Notes: a model not told the origin generated them from the letters alone. A DNA stretch of 64,000 bases from Vasconcelosia minhoensis LEGE 07310 (GCF_015207255.1 NZ_JADEXG010000003.1:79621-143620); one strand, 5' to 3'; counted from the first letter of the stretch, positions 44,669 to 52,677 are shown. Numbers and translations: made by a program.

Positions 44669-45226
44669 ATGGATCGTATTCAAGCACAAGCTGCAAAACT
44701 CTGGGAGCTGCTCTTTGCGCCCGAAACTGCCAAAATTTATCAGAAGATGCTCGCCCTCACCTGGGATATTCTACGAGAGTCGGCTCAGCTCATTTGGCTG
44801 ATCATTTGCTTTGTCTTTGTCTTCGGCGCTTGGGCCAGCGAAACTGTCTTACAGACGAGCTACGGGCTGCGAAACTGGGTCGAGGCCCAGACGAGCGATC
44901 GCGGTAGCACCTCTCTTCCAGCCATGGGCAAAGCGCTGCTGGTCGGCAGTCAGAATGGAGCGGCCCATCTGCTCGACCATGCCCGCGGTCAGCTTGGCAT
45001 TGAGCGGCCCATTCCAGCGGTCAGAATGATTGATGCCCAATCTTCAGCTCAGCCGCCATCCGCTGCTCAGCCATCTCAGCCCCAAACGTCAGCCAAACCC
45101 CAGGCGGTACCGTCGGCTTCAGGCCCAGCCGCTGATTCCGTACCGCCAGAAACGCCTATTGCTGAAGTTTCCGTCGCCGAGCCGGATGAGATTTCTCAAC
45201 CGACTCAGCCTTCGGTGACTTCCTAG
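44669..45226 (+). CDS. Hypothetical membrane-anchored Pro/Gln-rich protein
   Basis: 185 residues, unrecognised. An N-terminal amphipathic region (1-38) leads into one transmembrane helix (about 38-56, SAQLIWLIICFVFVFGAWAS). A short folded-looking segment (60-115) is followed by a long Ser/Pro/Gln/Ala-rich tail (120-185), probably disordered. It lies between a GT9 gene and the convergent 296-residue hypothetical. Confidence 0.6.
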   Translation: MDRIQAQAAKLWELLFAPETAKIYQKMLALTWDILRESAQLIWLIICFVFVFGAWASETVLQTSYGLRNWVEAQTSDRGSTSLPAMGKALLVGSQNGAAHLLDHARGQLGIERPIPAVRMIDAQSSAQPPSAAQPSQPQTSAKPQAVPSASGPAADSVPPETPIAEVSVAEPDEISQPTQPSVTS

Positions 45227-45256
45227 TCTCACCTGCTTCTACCTCACCCATTGCTT

Positions 45257-46147
45257 TTATTGAAACAGGCGCTTAGCCGCTGTGAAGTAGAGCGGATTTT
45301 GCTCTAGGCTGACATCGCCAGCTTCGGTCACCTGGTACTCAATCACGATGTCACTATAATTTTCAACATCTAGCACGACCGCCGCGATTTGAGCCTCTTC
45401 ATACCTAACTGAGCTCGACCATAGCAGAACGCCATCGCCGAAGATGCTGACCAGATAGGTCAGTGGGGTGGTCCCTGCATCTAAGTCTCCCAGACCAAAT
45501 TGGAGAAAAAGACCTTGAGCTTCGGCTTTAGATCCTGAAGCTGGCTCCAGGTCAAACCCAACTCGAGTCACCTCAAACTGGTCAGGCTTAAGAAAAAAGT
45601 TGGACTGGTACTTTCGCTTACCGATAAAAACGGAGCGGGGTTCAAAGCTGGCGTTGCGCTGGCCCAAGCCAACCTCGGCAATCGGCATGGCCTGGCTAAA
45701 GTCGCCAATCTCAGCCGGAGCCTGCTGATAGCCCTGCTCGGGCGCGAACCCGACCAGTTTGCTATTGCTGTCGTAGGTTTGGTCGCTCAGCAGGCTGCGG
45801 TCGGCACTAGATAGCTGCCGCTCAGGAGAATTTGATTCCGTCTGAACGGGCTGGGTTAAATCCATCTTGACGCCATCGGTGGCGCGACTGGCGCGATCTG
45901 CCTCGCCAATCTGACCAATTTCGGTTGGCCGCCGACCAAAGCTGAAATCGCCCAATGTCATCGAACCGGCTCGGTACACATTGAATACTAGATGCGCGGC
46001 GCCGGTCGCCAGCAGGGTCGTCATCAGGATGCCCGACGTAAAGCCGGTGCGGTAGGTGTTTAGCTTCATAAATGCTTTCTGGGCCAGATTTTGCTTTTTG
46101 CTGTTGGGTGTTTCTAATTCAACTCGAGTCATTGGATTAATTGCCAT
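45257..46147 (-). CDS. Hypothetical membrane-anchored protein with beta-rich C-terminal domain
   Basis: 296 residues. A cytoplasmic head of about 35 residues is followed by one transmembrane helix (about 36-55, GFTSGILMTTLLATGAAHLVF). A polar linker leads to a C-terminal domain (about 170-290) of alternating strands. FDLEPASGSKAEAQGLFLQFGLGD, YLVSIFGDGVLLWSS and AVVLDVENYSDIVIEYQV have the look of a jelly-roll such as an NPCBM-type carbohydrate-binding module, but I cannot confirm that. It converges with the preceding Pro-rich gene. Confidence 0.6.
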   Translation of the reverse strand: MAINPMTRVELETPNSKKQNLAQKAFMKLNTYRTGFTSGILMTTLLATGAAHLVFNVYRAGSMTLGDFSFGRRPTEIGQIGEADRASRATDGVKMDLTQPVQTESNSPERQLSSADRSLLSDQTYDSNSKLVGFAPEQGYQQAPAEIGDFSQAMPIAEVGLGQRNASFEPRSVFIGKRKYQSNFFLKPDQFEVTRVGFDLEPASGSKAEAQGLFLQFGLGDLDAGTTPLTYLVSIFGDGVLLWSSSVRYEEAQIAAVVLDVENYSDIVIEYQVTEAGDVSLEQNPLYFTAAKRLFQ

Positions 46148-46263
46148 GGGATCAGCTATTCGTCAAAACAAATAGGGTGACAGGCGTATAGGCTATCAGC
46201 CGATCTGCCGAGACCATCCAAATTCTCAGTTTTTTAGCGCAAATTCTTGACTTTCAAAAAAAT

Positions 46264-47796
46264 CTATGCTCCGCCCAGTAAAAACAGGCCGATCATCGTC
46301 ACGCTGTTCCAGGTGCTGTGCAGCAAAATTGAGGACAGCAGGTTGCGCGATCGCGCATAGACAAACCCCAGCACCGCGCCCAGTACGGTCAGCGGCAGCA
46401 CCTCGGACAGGCTCAGGTGGGCTGCGGCAAAGATCAGGCTGCTGAGGCCGATGGCACCCCAGACCGGCATGTAGCGGGTCAGCGACGGCAGCAGAAAGCC
46501 GCGAAATAGAATTTCTTCAAAAACGGGAGCCGCGATCGCGGCGGTAAACAAAAATATTCCCAGCGCCAGCGGATCATGTTCCTCCAATACCGTTTGCAGC
46601 AGCGGATTGCTGCCGCCCTGCCCCTGCCAGAGCTGCTGGTTCAGCAGCGAGACGCCGATCATCAGCGGCAGCGCTACCAGATAGCCGCCTAACCCCCAAA
46701 GCGGCCATTTGGCCACCAGCCGAAACCGAAACCAGCCCTCCGGCAGGGGAAAATAGGGCCGAATTGAGCCGTAGAGAACGGCTAGACCGATAGACGCCAT
46801 CAGCAGATAAAACACCAGCGCATACAGCGCCGGACCGCGGCTATCGGCTGTGCCAAAGCTCAACCCAGTTTGCTTTAGGAGCAGCGGCAGAACGATCTGG
46901 CCGATAAAGAAGAAGCCGAAAATCAGCACCTGCCAGACCGTTTCCGCCGTCCAGGGAACCGTCCAGCCGCGATCGCCCGCGATTGCCAAAACTGACTTTT
47001 GCTTTTGGACAAACCGCTGCCCGATCAGCACCACCAGCAGTATTGCCCCGAGCAGCCCGCCCAGGGTCGGCATGACGCCAATCACCACTAGCCGCAGCAG
47101 CGTTTCCTCTGCTGTCTCCTGCTCCTGCTGGGTCAGCAAAGCCAGGTCCTGGGGCCGGTTTTCTACCCGATAAAGTTTTTCTAGGGCGCGATCGCGAAAC
47201 CAGCCGTCTAAATTCTGGAGTAGGGCCTCAGTCCCGGGACTGACCTGGGGCGGTTCACGCCAGAGATCGGCGAGCGCGGCGGCGGTCTGCGCGGTGGTGG
47301 CGGTGGTATTCTCCTGGGCTAAGCGCTGCCAGGTTTGGATAGCCTGCTGCTGTTGCTGCTGCTGAGCCTGTAGAATGCCTAGACGCAGGTCAATCCGATG
47401 GATTAGCGCCTGCTGCTGATTGGCAATGCTCTGCGCCTGAGTAGCCTCATCGCTGCTGGCCCTAGCAGGTTGTAGCGCCGTTAGCATGGCGGCTTGCTGC
47501 TGTGAACGCTCCAGCCCCGCTACCGCTGACTGCCGGACCTCTTCATACTGCTCGATGACCGTTTCAATCGGGTCCTTTCCCAGCAGCGCCGTTTTGACCC
47601 GGTCAGCCTCCTGCTCAGACAGGTCGCTGCCGTCCCAAGCAGTCGCCTGTAGCAGCAAATCGGTCTGGTAAAGCTGAAGGCGACTGGTGACTTGAGGCTG
47701 ATTCGCGCTGCTAATCAGCGCTCCCCCCACAACCAGAACCACAATAAACGTCAGGACGGCTAACACCGCTCGCTTCACTGTCATGCTGTCTGTCAT
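46264..47796 (-). CDS. CPBP-family intramembrane metalloprotease
   Basis: I take the ATG at 47796 (MTDSMTVKRAVLAV), giving 510 residues; longer frames run into the divergent cobO gene. One N-terminal helix (about 8-30) is followed by a Gln-rich coiled region of about 220 residues containing poly-Gln, then about eight C-terminal helices. The CPBP (Abi) motifs are EEILFRGFLLP (E-E-x-x-x-R near residue 427) and FAAAHLS (near 455). The family includes Rce1 prenyl-CAAX proteases and bacteriocin-immunity proteins. In cyanobacteria the substrate is unknown. Confidence 0.88.
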   Translation of the reverse strand: MTDSMTVKRAVLAVLTFIVVLVVGGALISSANQPQVTSRLQLYQTDLLLQATAWDGSDLSEQEADRVKTALLGKDPIETVIEQYEEVRQSAVAGLERSQQQAAMLTALQPARASSDEATQAQSIANQQQALIHRIDLRLGILQAQQQQQQQAIQTWQRLAQENTTATTAQTAAALADLWREPPQVSPGTEALLQNLDGWFRDRALEKLYRVENRPQDLALLTQQEQETAEETLLRLVVIGVMPTLGGLLGAILLVVLIGQRFVQKQKSVLAIAGDRGWTVPWTAETVWQVLIFGFFFIGQIVLPLLLKQTGLSFGTADSRGPALYALVFYLLMASIGLAVLYGSIRPYFPLPEGWFRFRLVAKWPLWGLGGYLVALPLMIGVSLLNQQLWQGQGGSNPLLQTVLEEHDPLALGIFLFTAAIAAPVFEEILFRGFLLPSLTRYMPVWGAIGLSSLIFAAAHLSLSEVLPLTVLGAVLGFVYARSRNLLSSILLHSTWNSVTMIGLFLLGGA

Positions 47797-47883
47797 TTTC
47801 TCTTTACGCGCCGATGTAAGCTGAAGAATAATCTCATGCATTATCGCACTTTGCCCTAGCCGACTGTCGCCACTCACCCTGCT

Positions 47884-48567
47884 ATGACCTCTGATTCTAT
47901 GACCGATGCTGCTACTAACCTTGACCAAACCGCGACTCAGCTCGACGATGCGGCTACCCAGCCTGGCCTCAGCGCAGCCCAGTACAAACAGAAGATGCAG
48001 CGCCGCAAAGCCGTCCAGGAGCAGCGGCTGGCCGGACGCGATGTGAAAAAGGGGCTGATCATCGTCCATACCGGCAACGGCAAAGGGAAAACCACTGCCG
48101 CTCTAGGAATGGTGCTACGCTCCTTGGGCCACGGTTTCAACGTCGCCATCATTCAGTTCATCAAAGGCGGCTGGGAACCCGCCGAAAAAGCCGCTCTCAG
48201 CCACTGGCCCGACCAGCTAAAATTTCATGCCATGGGTGAAGGTTTCACTTGGGAAACCCAGGACCGCCAGCGCGATATCGAAAAAGCTCAAGCTGCTTGG
48301 AATACGGCTCTGGACTATATTCGTCAGCCCCAGTACAAAACGATTTTGCTAGACGAGGTGAATATTGCCCTGAAGCTCGGCTATCTGCCGGTTGAACAGA
48401 TCATCGCTGGGCTCGATGAAAAACCTGCCGACACCCATATTATTTTGACCGGGCGCGGCGCTCCGCCTGCCCTGGTTGACCGCGCTGACCTGGTCACAGA
48501 AATGACCCTGGTCAAGCATCCCTTCAAGGAACAGGGCATCAAAGCTCAGGCCGGCATAGAGTTTTAG
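47884..48567 (+). CDS. cobO: Cob(I)yrinic acid a,c-diamide adenosyltransferase
   Basis: 227 residues of the CobO/BtuR family, which adds the 5'-deoxyadenosyl group of ATP to the cobalt of corrinoids. The P-loop is HTGNGKGKTTAALG (about 61-74). QFIKGGW (about 92-98), the acidic LLDEVNIALKLGYL (about 157-170) and ILTGRGAPPALVDRADLVTEM (about 188-208) complete the family pattern. A 50-residue polar N-terminal extension precedes the core, and a second ATG at 47899 is possible. No cobalamin riboswitch element is evident upstream. A spacer of about 515 bp separates it from the rhodopsin gene. Confidence 0.95.
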   Translation: MTSDSMTDAATNLDQTATQLDDAATQPGLSAAQYKQKMQRRKAVQEQRLAGRDVKKGLIIVHTGNGKGKTTAALGMVLRSLGHGFNVAIIQFIKGGWEPAEKAALSHWPDQLKFHAMGEGFTWETQDRQRDIEKAQAAWNTALDYIRQPQYKTILLDEVNIALKLGYLPVEQIIAGLDEKPADTHIILTGRGAPPALVDRADLVTEMTLVKHPFKEQGIKAQAGIEF

Positions 48568-48842
48568 CCCTGTGGCGGACTCAAAAATAGATACGCCCAT
48601 TTTCAAGAGATAAGTCCTGTATCCTTTGATAGAAATTGGTCAAGGTTCGGATTACCGCCACGGGTAGATGAGAACCGTAAAGGGGAGTCGATAGGCTCTA
48701 GAAGACTGTATTATCGCTACTTCCTTTGGGAGACTAAAACCCTTCCTAGGATAAGTGCTCAGCTCTATGGGATTTAGTCAGCTTTTACAGGAGATAGGCG
48801 GGAGTGAAGCGTCCACGATCTCCGGCCACTTGTCTAAATCAG

Positions 48843-48860
48843 ATTACGGTTAACCGTAAT
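48843..48860. promoter_or_regulatory. 18-bp perfect palindrome, candidate operator
   Basis: ATTACGGTTAACCGTAAT is its own reverse complement over all 18 bases. It lies about 223 bp before the rhodopsin ATG. The layout suits a dimeric DNA-binding protein. In RNA it could also form a hairpin only with a very tight loop, so a DNA site is more likely. Confidence 0.6.
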
Positions 48861-48863
48861 TTA

Positions 48864-48882
48864 GCTGAAGAGAAACTTCAGC
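48864..48882 (+). promoter_or_regulatory. Hairpin immediately after the palindrome
   Basis: GCTGAAG (48864-48870) and CTTCAGC (48876-48882) form a 7-bp stem with loop AGAAA, starting 3 bp after the palindrome. It could be part of a structured 5' leader; no T-run follows, so it is not a typical terminator. Confidence 0.4.
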
Positions 48883-49083
48883 CGCAGCTGCAACAGCCAA
48901 TCCCGCTTGCGGTAGAGGCTACACCGGAAACAAGCGCCCCCGCCGAAAGCCGTCCATCCCCATCATGTTTTGCAAGTGGACGCGATCAGCTGTTCCGACC
49001 ACTGGCCACAAGACAGCCGCCGCTTCTTCCGATAGGCTAGGCCAGCCTAAAGTTTGTCCATTAAACATCAGAGGTACAAAGCC

Positions 49084-50022
49084 ATGCTATCCATTGACTT
49101 GCCAGCGGCCTTCGGTTTTATGCCAAACGTCGTAGCCCAGCTTGGAACGTTCGAAATACCACAGGGCCTTAATTTAGAAAATATCCTGGTCTATTCGCCG
49201 CTGCAGCACGATCTGATCTCGCATCTGCTGACCCTGGGTGTTGGGGCGATGGCCGTTGGTTTTGTCTATTTCTTGACCACTAAACGTCAGTCGGCACCAG
49301 CCTACCAGCCCTCGTCGGTACTCTCGGCGATTGTGATGGTCTCTGCTTTCCTGATCCTGTTTCGACAGCTGCAAGGCTGGCAGTCCGCTTTTGCTTTTGA
49401 CGGCGAAGTTTGGCGGCTGACTGATAGTACCTTCTCCAACGGTTATCGCTATCTCAACTGGTCCATCGACGTCCCCTGCCTGCTGACCCAAATGCTGTTT
49501 GTGGTCAACGTCACGCCGGCCAAATTTCGCAAAACTCGGACCCGTTTCGTAGCGTCGGGTTTACTTATGATCTATACCGGCTATATCGGCCAGTATTTTG
49601 AGCTGACGAGCATTCCCTGGTTTATGCTCTGGGGCTTCATCAGTACAATCTTTTATGTCTACATTCTTTACCTAGTAGGTAATCTTATTTTCCGCTCACG
49701 CGAAGGGCTGCCGCGTCCAGCCTATAATACGATGGGCACTATCTGGTGGGTGATTTTAATCTCCTGGACCCTCTATCCCCTAGCTTATCTGGTGCCGCTG
49801 GGCTGGCAGTTCTTCCCCGAATGGGGCGGCTGGGCTGGCGTCACTCGCCAGTTCCTCTTTACAGTGGCGGATATTTTTTCCAAGGTGATCTACGGCGTCT
49901 TGCTGACTAGCGCTGCCCAGGCCTGTAGCGTAGAAGCGGGGTATGAACCCGCGCTCCAGGCGAAGAAGACCGCTGATAACGGTCAGCTAGAGCGGGAAAC
50001 CAAAATTCCGTCGCGATTTTAG
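49084..50022 (+). CDS. Microbial rhodopsin, NDQ type (light-driven sodium pump, KR2-like)
   Basis: 312 residues from the ATG at 49084, which has GAGG 9 nt upstream; a TTG ten codons earlier is less likely. Seven membrane helices follow an amphipathic N-terminal segment (about 12-40). Helix C reads YRYLNWSIDVPCLLTQML, giving R122, N125, D129 and Q136, the N-D-Q triplet of sodium pumps such as KR2 (N112/D116/Q123). Helix G has TVADIFSKVIYG with the counter-ion-side D263 and retinal lysine K267. H47 (SHLLTLG) and S87 match KR2 H30 and S70. S78 and T275 replace KR2 N61 and G263 at the cytoplasmic ion-uptake mouth. G184 (LWGFIS) occupies the carotenoid-fenestration position. Function as a pump is inferred from motifs; no retinal-synthesis gene is nearby. 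Confidence 0.95.
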   Translation: MLSIDLPAAFGFMPNVVAQLGTFEIPQGLNLENILVYSPLQHDLISHLLTLGVGAMAVGFVYFLTTKRQSAPAYQPSSVLSAIVMVSAFLILFRQLQGWQSAFAFDGEVWRLTDSTFSNGYRYLNWSIDVPCLLTQMLFVVNVTPAKFRKTRTRFVASGLLMIYTGYIGQYFELTSIPWFMLWGFISTIFYVYILYLVGNLIFRSREGLPRPAYNTMGTIWWVILISWTLYPLAYLVPLGWQFFPEWGGWAGVTRQFLFTVADIFSKVIYGVLLTSAAQACSVEAGYEPALQAKKTADNGQLERETKIPSRF

Positions 50023-50074
50023 ACCGAATTTGCTAAAGCCAGAAGTACTAAACTGCCAGTGCTTGAAAATTTCC

Positions 50075-50104
50075 AGCTCGCTCTAGGATTGTCTAGGGCG
50101 AGCT
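50075..50104 (+). terminator. Terminator-like hairpin after the rhodopsin gene
   Basis: AGCTCGCTCTAG (50075-50086) and CTAGGGCGAGCT (50093-50104) form a 12-bp stem with one G-U pair and a 6-nt loop, followed by GTTTC. It lies 53 bp after the stop and separates the rhodopsin from the next gene. Confidence 0.7.
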
Positions 50105-50162
50105 GTTTCAGTCAAAGCGCCCGTTCCTACAGGCGACCCAAAATGCTAAGAGAGGCCATGAT

Positions 50163-50936
50163 ATGACAGCTTTAGTTTCTGTCTTTGTAGCCATTACGGT
50201 ATCCCTGCTAGTGACCCGGCTGGCTGCTGAAGCCATCGTGCTGACGGGCCTATCAAGACAGGCGGCTGAGTTTCAAGCTCGCTCGGCGTTTACTGGGGCC
50301 GGCTTCACCACCCGAGAGTCAGAGCAGGTCACGAACCATCCCGCCCGACGACAGATTGTGATGCTGCTTATGCTATTTGGCAACGCCGGCGTGATCTCGG
50401 TGATCTCTTCGCTTGTTCTAACTTTTGTCTCTTCCGCAGACACCCGTCAGGCAGGATGGCGTTTTCTGATTCTTGGGGTTGGGCTTGGGTTGATGTGGAT
50501 CATTTCCTCCAATCGGCTTTTCAATCGCTATCTGACCATATTCCTACGGTGGGGACTGCGTCGGTGGACAAAACTGGACGTCCGCGACTATGCTAAGCTG
50601 CTGCGGCTAATGAAAGATTATGCAGTGACAGAGCTGCGGGTTAAATCTCAAGATTGGCTAGCCGGTAAGCGCTTAGACGAGCTTCAGCTTCGGGATGAGG
50701 GCATTGTCATCTTAGGAATCCAGCGCCCTGATCAAACCTATATTGGGGCCCCTCACGGAGAGACCCAAATTCGAGCGCAGGATTTACTCATCGTCTATGG
50801 CCGCGAAGATGCTCTGTCCCAGTTGGATTCTCGACGTTCAGGCAGCGTTGGCGATCAGGACCATAGACAAGCCGTTGCTGAACAGCAGCAGGTTGAAAAC
50901 GAAGAGAATATGCGGGACAAGGCTTCCCAGGCTTAG
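50163..50936 (+). CDS. Membrane protein with C-terminal TrkA_C (RCK_C) domain
   Basis: 257 residues. Three hydrophobic segments are visible (about 3-27, 65-88, 95-116). The loop between the first two contains LSRQAAEFQARSAFTGAGFTTRESE, resembling the selectivity-filter-like G-F-T-T of KtrB/TrkH or a conserved element of this family. A basic region (130-150) leads to an RCK_C/TrkA_C domain (about 155-228; ELRVKSQDWLAGKRLDEL..., GDDLLIVYG-type end), then an acidic tail. RCK_C domains bind ligands such as c-di-AMP or cations and control K+/Na+ transport. It lies 140 bp downstream of the sodium-pump rhodopsin, same strand, with a terminator between. Confidence 0.85.
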   Translation: MTALVSVFVAITVSLLVTRLAAEAIVLTGLSRQAAEFQARSAFTGAGFTTRESEQVTNHPARRQIVMLLMLFGNAGVISVISSLVLTFVSSADTRQAGWRFLILGVGLGLMWIISSNRLFNRYLTIFLRWGLRRWTKLDVRDYAKLLRLMKDYAVTELRVKSQDWLAGKRLDELQLRDEGIVILGIQRPDQTYIGAPHGETQIRAQDLLIVYGREDALSQLDSRRSGSVGDQDHRQAVAEQQQVENEENMRDKASQA

Positions 50937-50959
50937 TTTGCACAGGTCAGCTGAATAAA

Positions 50960-50996
50960 ATAGCGTCTAGATTGGATAGAACCATCTAGACGCTAT
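50960..50996 (-). terminator. Terminator of the response-regulator gene
   Basis: ATAGCGTCTAGA (50960-50971) and TCTAGACGCTAT (50985-50996) are perfect 12-bp complements. On the minus strand the stem is followed by TTTATT, and it lies 58 bp past the response-regulator stop. It may also stop plus-strand transcription of the TrkA_C gene, 24 bp after its stop. Confidence 0.8.
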
Positions 50997-51053
50997 GAAG
51001 ATATGTCGTTAGAAACCGCTTAATTGCTGCATTCCAGGGCGCTGCGTTAGGAT

Positions 51054-51602
51054 TTACTTCAGCTTTTGCTTGATGAAGGCGATGATCTTAGCCGTCTGTT
51101 GCTTCAGCGCTGCGACTTCTTTCTCAAGCGAAGCAACCTGCTGCTTGAGCGCTTCGACCTCAGCATTGGAACCAACGGCGGCGGCAGGTGCTACCGGAGT
51201 AGAGATGACGGCGGTGGGGCGGGCCTTGCGGGCCTTGGTCATCGCATTCTTAATGGCGCCGATCAGTTCCTTCTGCTCAAAGGGCTTCTGGATAAACTCA
51301 AAATACTCAAACGGCTCGGTAATTTTCTCAGTCACTTCCTCCCGGCGACCCGACATCATCACCAGCGGAATGGTTTGTAGGTCAGGCTTCGACTGAATCT
51401 CCTGGAAGACCTCATAGCCGCTCTTCCGAGGCAGTAAGAAATCTAGCATGATCAGATTGGGCCGCTGCTCATGGATGGCATCCATCCCCTCTACGCCATC
51501 TTTGGCCTCGATGACCTCAAAGTTACCCTGGGGCAACATGTCCTTGACTCGCATTCTGATGACTCGACTGTCATCAATGACTAAAATTTTGTGACTTGCC
51601 AC
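51054..51602 (-). CDS. Response regulator with C-terminal coiled coil
   Basis: 182 residues. The receiver domain (1-122) has the acidic pair D10-D11, the phosphorylation site D54 (LIMLDFLLP), S84 (MMSGR) and K106 (IQKPF), so it should be phosphorylatable. After an Ala/Pro linker (125-145) comes a heptad-like coiled coil (about 148-175, VEALKQQVASLEKEVAALKQQTA), suggesting dimerisation or partner binding rather than DNA binding. No histidine kinase is adjacent, so the input is unknown. Single-domain regulators of this kind often work in pilus or chemotaxis-like pathways. Confidence 0.93.
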   Translation of the reverse strand: MASHKILVIDDSRVIRMRVKDMLPQGNFEVIEAKDGVEGMDAIHEQRPNLIMLDFLLPRKSGYEVFQEIQSKPDLQTIPLVMMSGRREEVTEKITEPFEYFEFIQKPFEQKELIGAIKNAMTKARKARPTAVISTPVAPAAAVGSNAEVEALKQQVASLEKEVAALKQQTAKIIAFIKQKLK

Positions 51603-51792
51603 GACTGACTCCTTTCGACGGCGATGGCCCTATTCAGGTTAGTGCAGACTCAGGTTGCCCGATTCGGGGGATGGCGCTAACGCGGTGCTAGCCCGATTTC
51701 AGTGACCTAGTTAGAATTTACCCAGAATGCCCTATGTAACTAACGGTAATCCCTGAGCTAGTCTCTATTCGCTGTCTTTTCTTCTTTCACCT

Positions 51793-52656
51793 ATGCCCAT
51801 CCCCCTTCCTCCCTGGCTAAAGCGTCCTATCGGCAAAGCCAGCGAGCTCTCTACCGTCCAGAAAATCATCAAGCAGCGGCAGATTCACACCATCTGTGAG
51901 GAGGGGCGCTGTCCCAATCGGGGTGAATGCTATGCCAACCAGACGGCTACTTTTCTCCTTATGGGGCCGACCTGTACTCGCGCCTGTGCCTTCTGTCAGG
52001 TGGATAAAGGCCATGCCCCCCAGCGGCTTGACCCGCAGGAACCGGCAAAGGTTGCCGAGGCCGTAAAGCTACTGGGGTTACGCTATGTGGTACTGACCTC
52101 AGTGGCCCGGGACGACCTCAGCGACGGTGGCGCGAGCTGGTTCGTCAAAACGATGCAAGCAATCCGCGCGGCGACCCCTGAAATCCAGATTGAGCTGCTG
52201 ACGCCGGATTTCTGGAGCGGATCGGCAGCAGTCCAGCAGCAGCGGATAGCCCAGGTGGTTGCGGCGCAGCCTGCCTGCTATAACCACAATGTAGAAACTG
52301 TGCTAAGGCTGCAGGGGCCGGTGCGGCGAGGCGCGAAGTACGATCGCTCTTTAGCCGTACTGCGCTATGCCAAAGCTGCGAATGCTTCCTTACCAACTAA
52401 GTCTGGCCTAATGCTGGGTCATGGCGAGACCGAGGTGGAAATTATAGAGACGCTGCGAGACCTGCGGGCGGCAGGGTGCGATCGCGTCACCCTAGGCCAA
52501 TATATGCGCCCCTCCCTAGCCCACCTGCCGGTGCAAAAATATTGGATCCCCGAGGAGTTTGACCGGCTGGGGCAAATCGCCCGCGAGCTGGGCTTCTTCC
52601 ACGTTAGATCGGGGCCGCTGGTGCGTAGCTCGTACCATGCGGGTGAAGCCGCTTAG
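51793..52656 (+). CDS. lipA: Lipoyl synthase
   Basis: Radical-SAM enzyme inserting two sulfurs into protein-bound octanoyl groups. 287 residues. The auxiliary [4Fe-4S] cluster motif C-x4-C-x5-C is [12 protein letters not shown] (about 36-47). The radical-SAM C-x3-C-x2-C is CTRACAFC (about 62-69). The C-terminal R-S-S-Y motif (VRSSYHAG) that holds the auxiliary cluster serine is present. HNVETV and LGQYMRPS are further hallmarks. Many cyanobacteria have two lipA genes; this may be either. The 3' gap contains a short GGTGGTGGG repeat. Confidence 0.96.
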   Translation: MPIPLPPWLKRPIGKASELSTVQKIIKQRQIHTICEEGRCPNRGECYANQTATFLLMGPTCTRACAFCQVDKGHAPQRLDPQEPAKVAEAVKLLGLRYVVLTSVARDDLSDGGASWFVKTMQAIRAATPEIQIELLTPDFWSGSAAVQQQRIAQVVAAQPACYNHNVETVLRLQGPVRRGAKYDRSLAVLRYAKAANASLPTKSGLMLGHGETEVEIIETLRDLRAAGCDRVTLGQYMRPSLAHLPVQKYWIPEEFDRLGQIARELGFFHVRSGPLVRSSYHAGEAA

Positions 52657-52677
52657 GGATGGGTGGTGGGTGGTGGG

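Larger units (their letters stand above)
48568..49083 (+). other. Long leader/intergenic region upstream of the rhodopsin gene
   Basis: 516 bp without a convincing gene, the longest non-coding gap of the window. Features seen are a TATTAT preceded by TG (48709-48714) as a possible -10, an 18-bp perfect palindrome (48843-48860), an adjacent hairpin (48864-48882) and a GAGG ribosome-binding site (49071-49074). A 78-codon frame from a GTG at 48804 has no family resemblance and a proline-rich random composition, so it is not called. Confidence 0.6.

Noticed and set aside
47600..47900. Cobalamin riboswitch upstream of cobO
   Set aside because: No B12-box-like conserved core is visible, and the divergent CPBP gene occupies the region.
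47797..48069. Upstream extension of the CPBP protease frame to 48069
   Set aside because: It runs through the divergent cobO start and has no membrane-protein character; the ATG at 47796 fits a normal N-terminal helix.
48804..49040. 78-codon frame starting GTG in the rhodopsin leader
   Set aside because: No convincing ribosome-binding site, proline-rich random composition, overlaps the palindrome and hairpin, and no recognisable family.
49054..49083. TTG start extending the rhodopsin by ten residues
   Set aside because: The ATG at 49084 has GAGG at 9 nt; the extension overlaps that site and matches nothing in the KR2 N-terminus.
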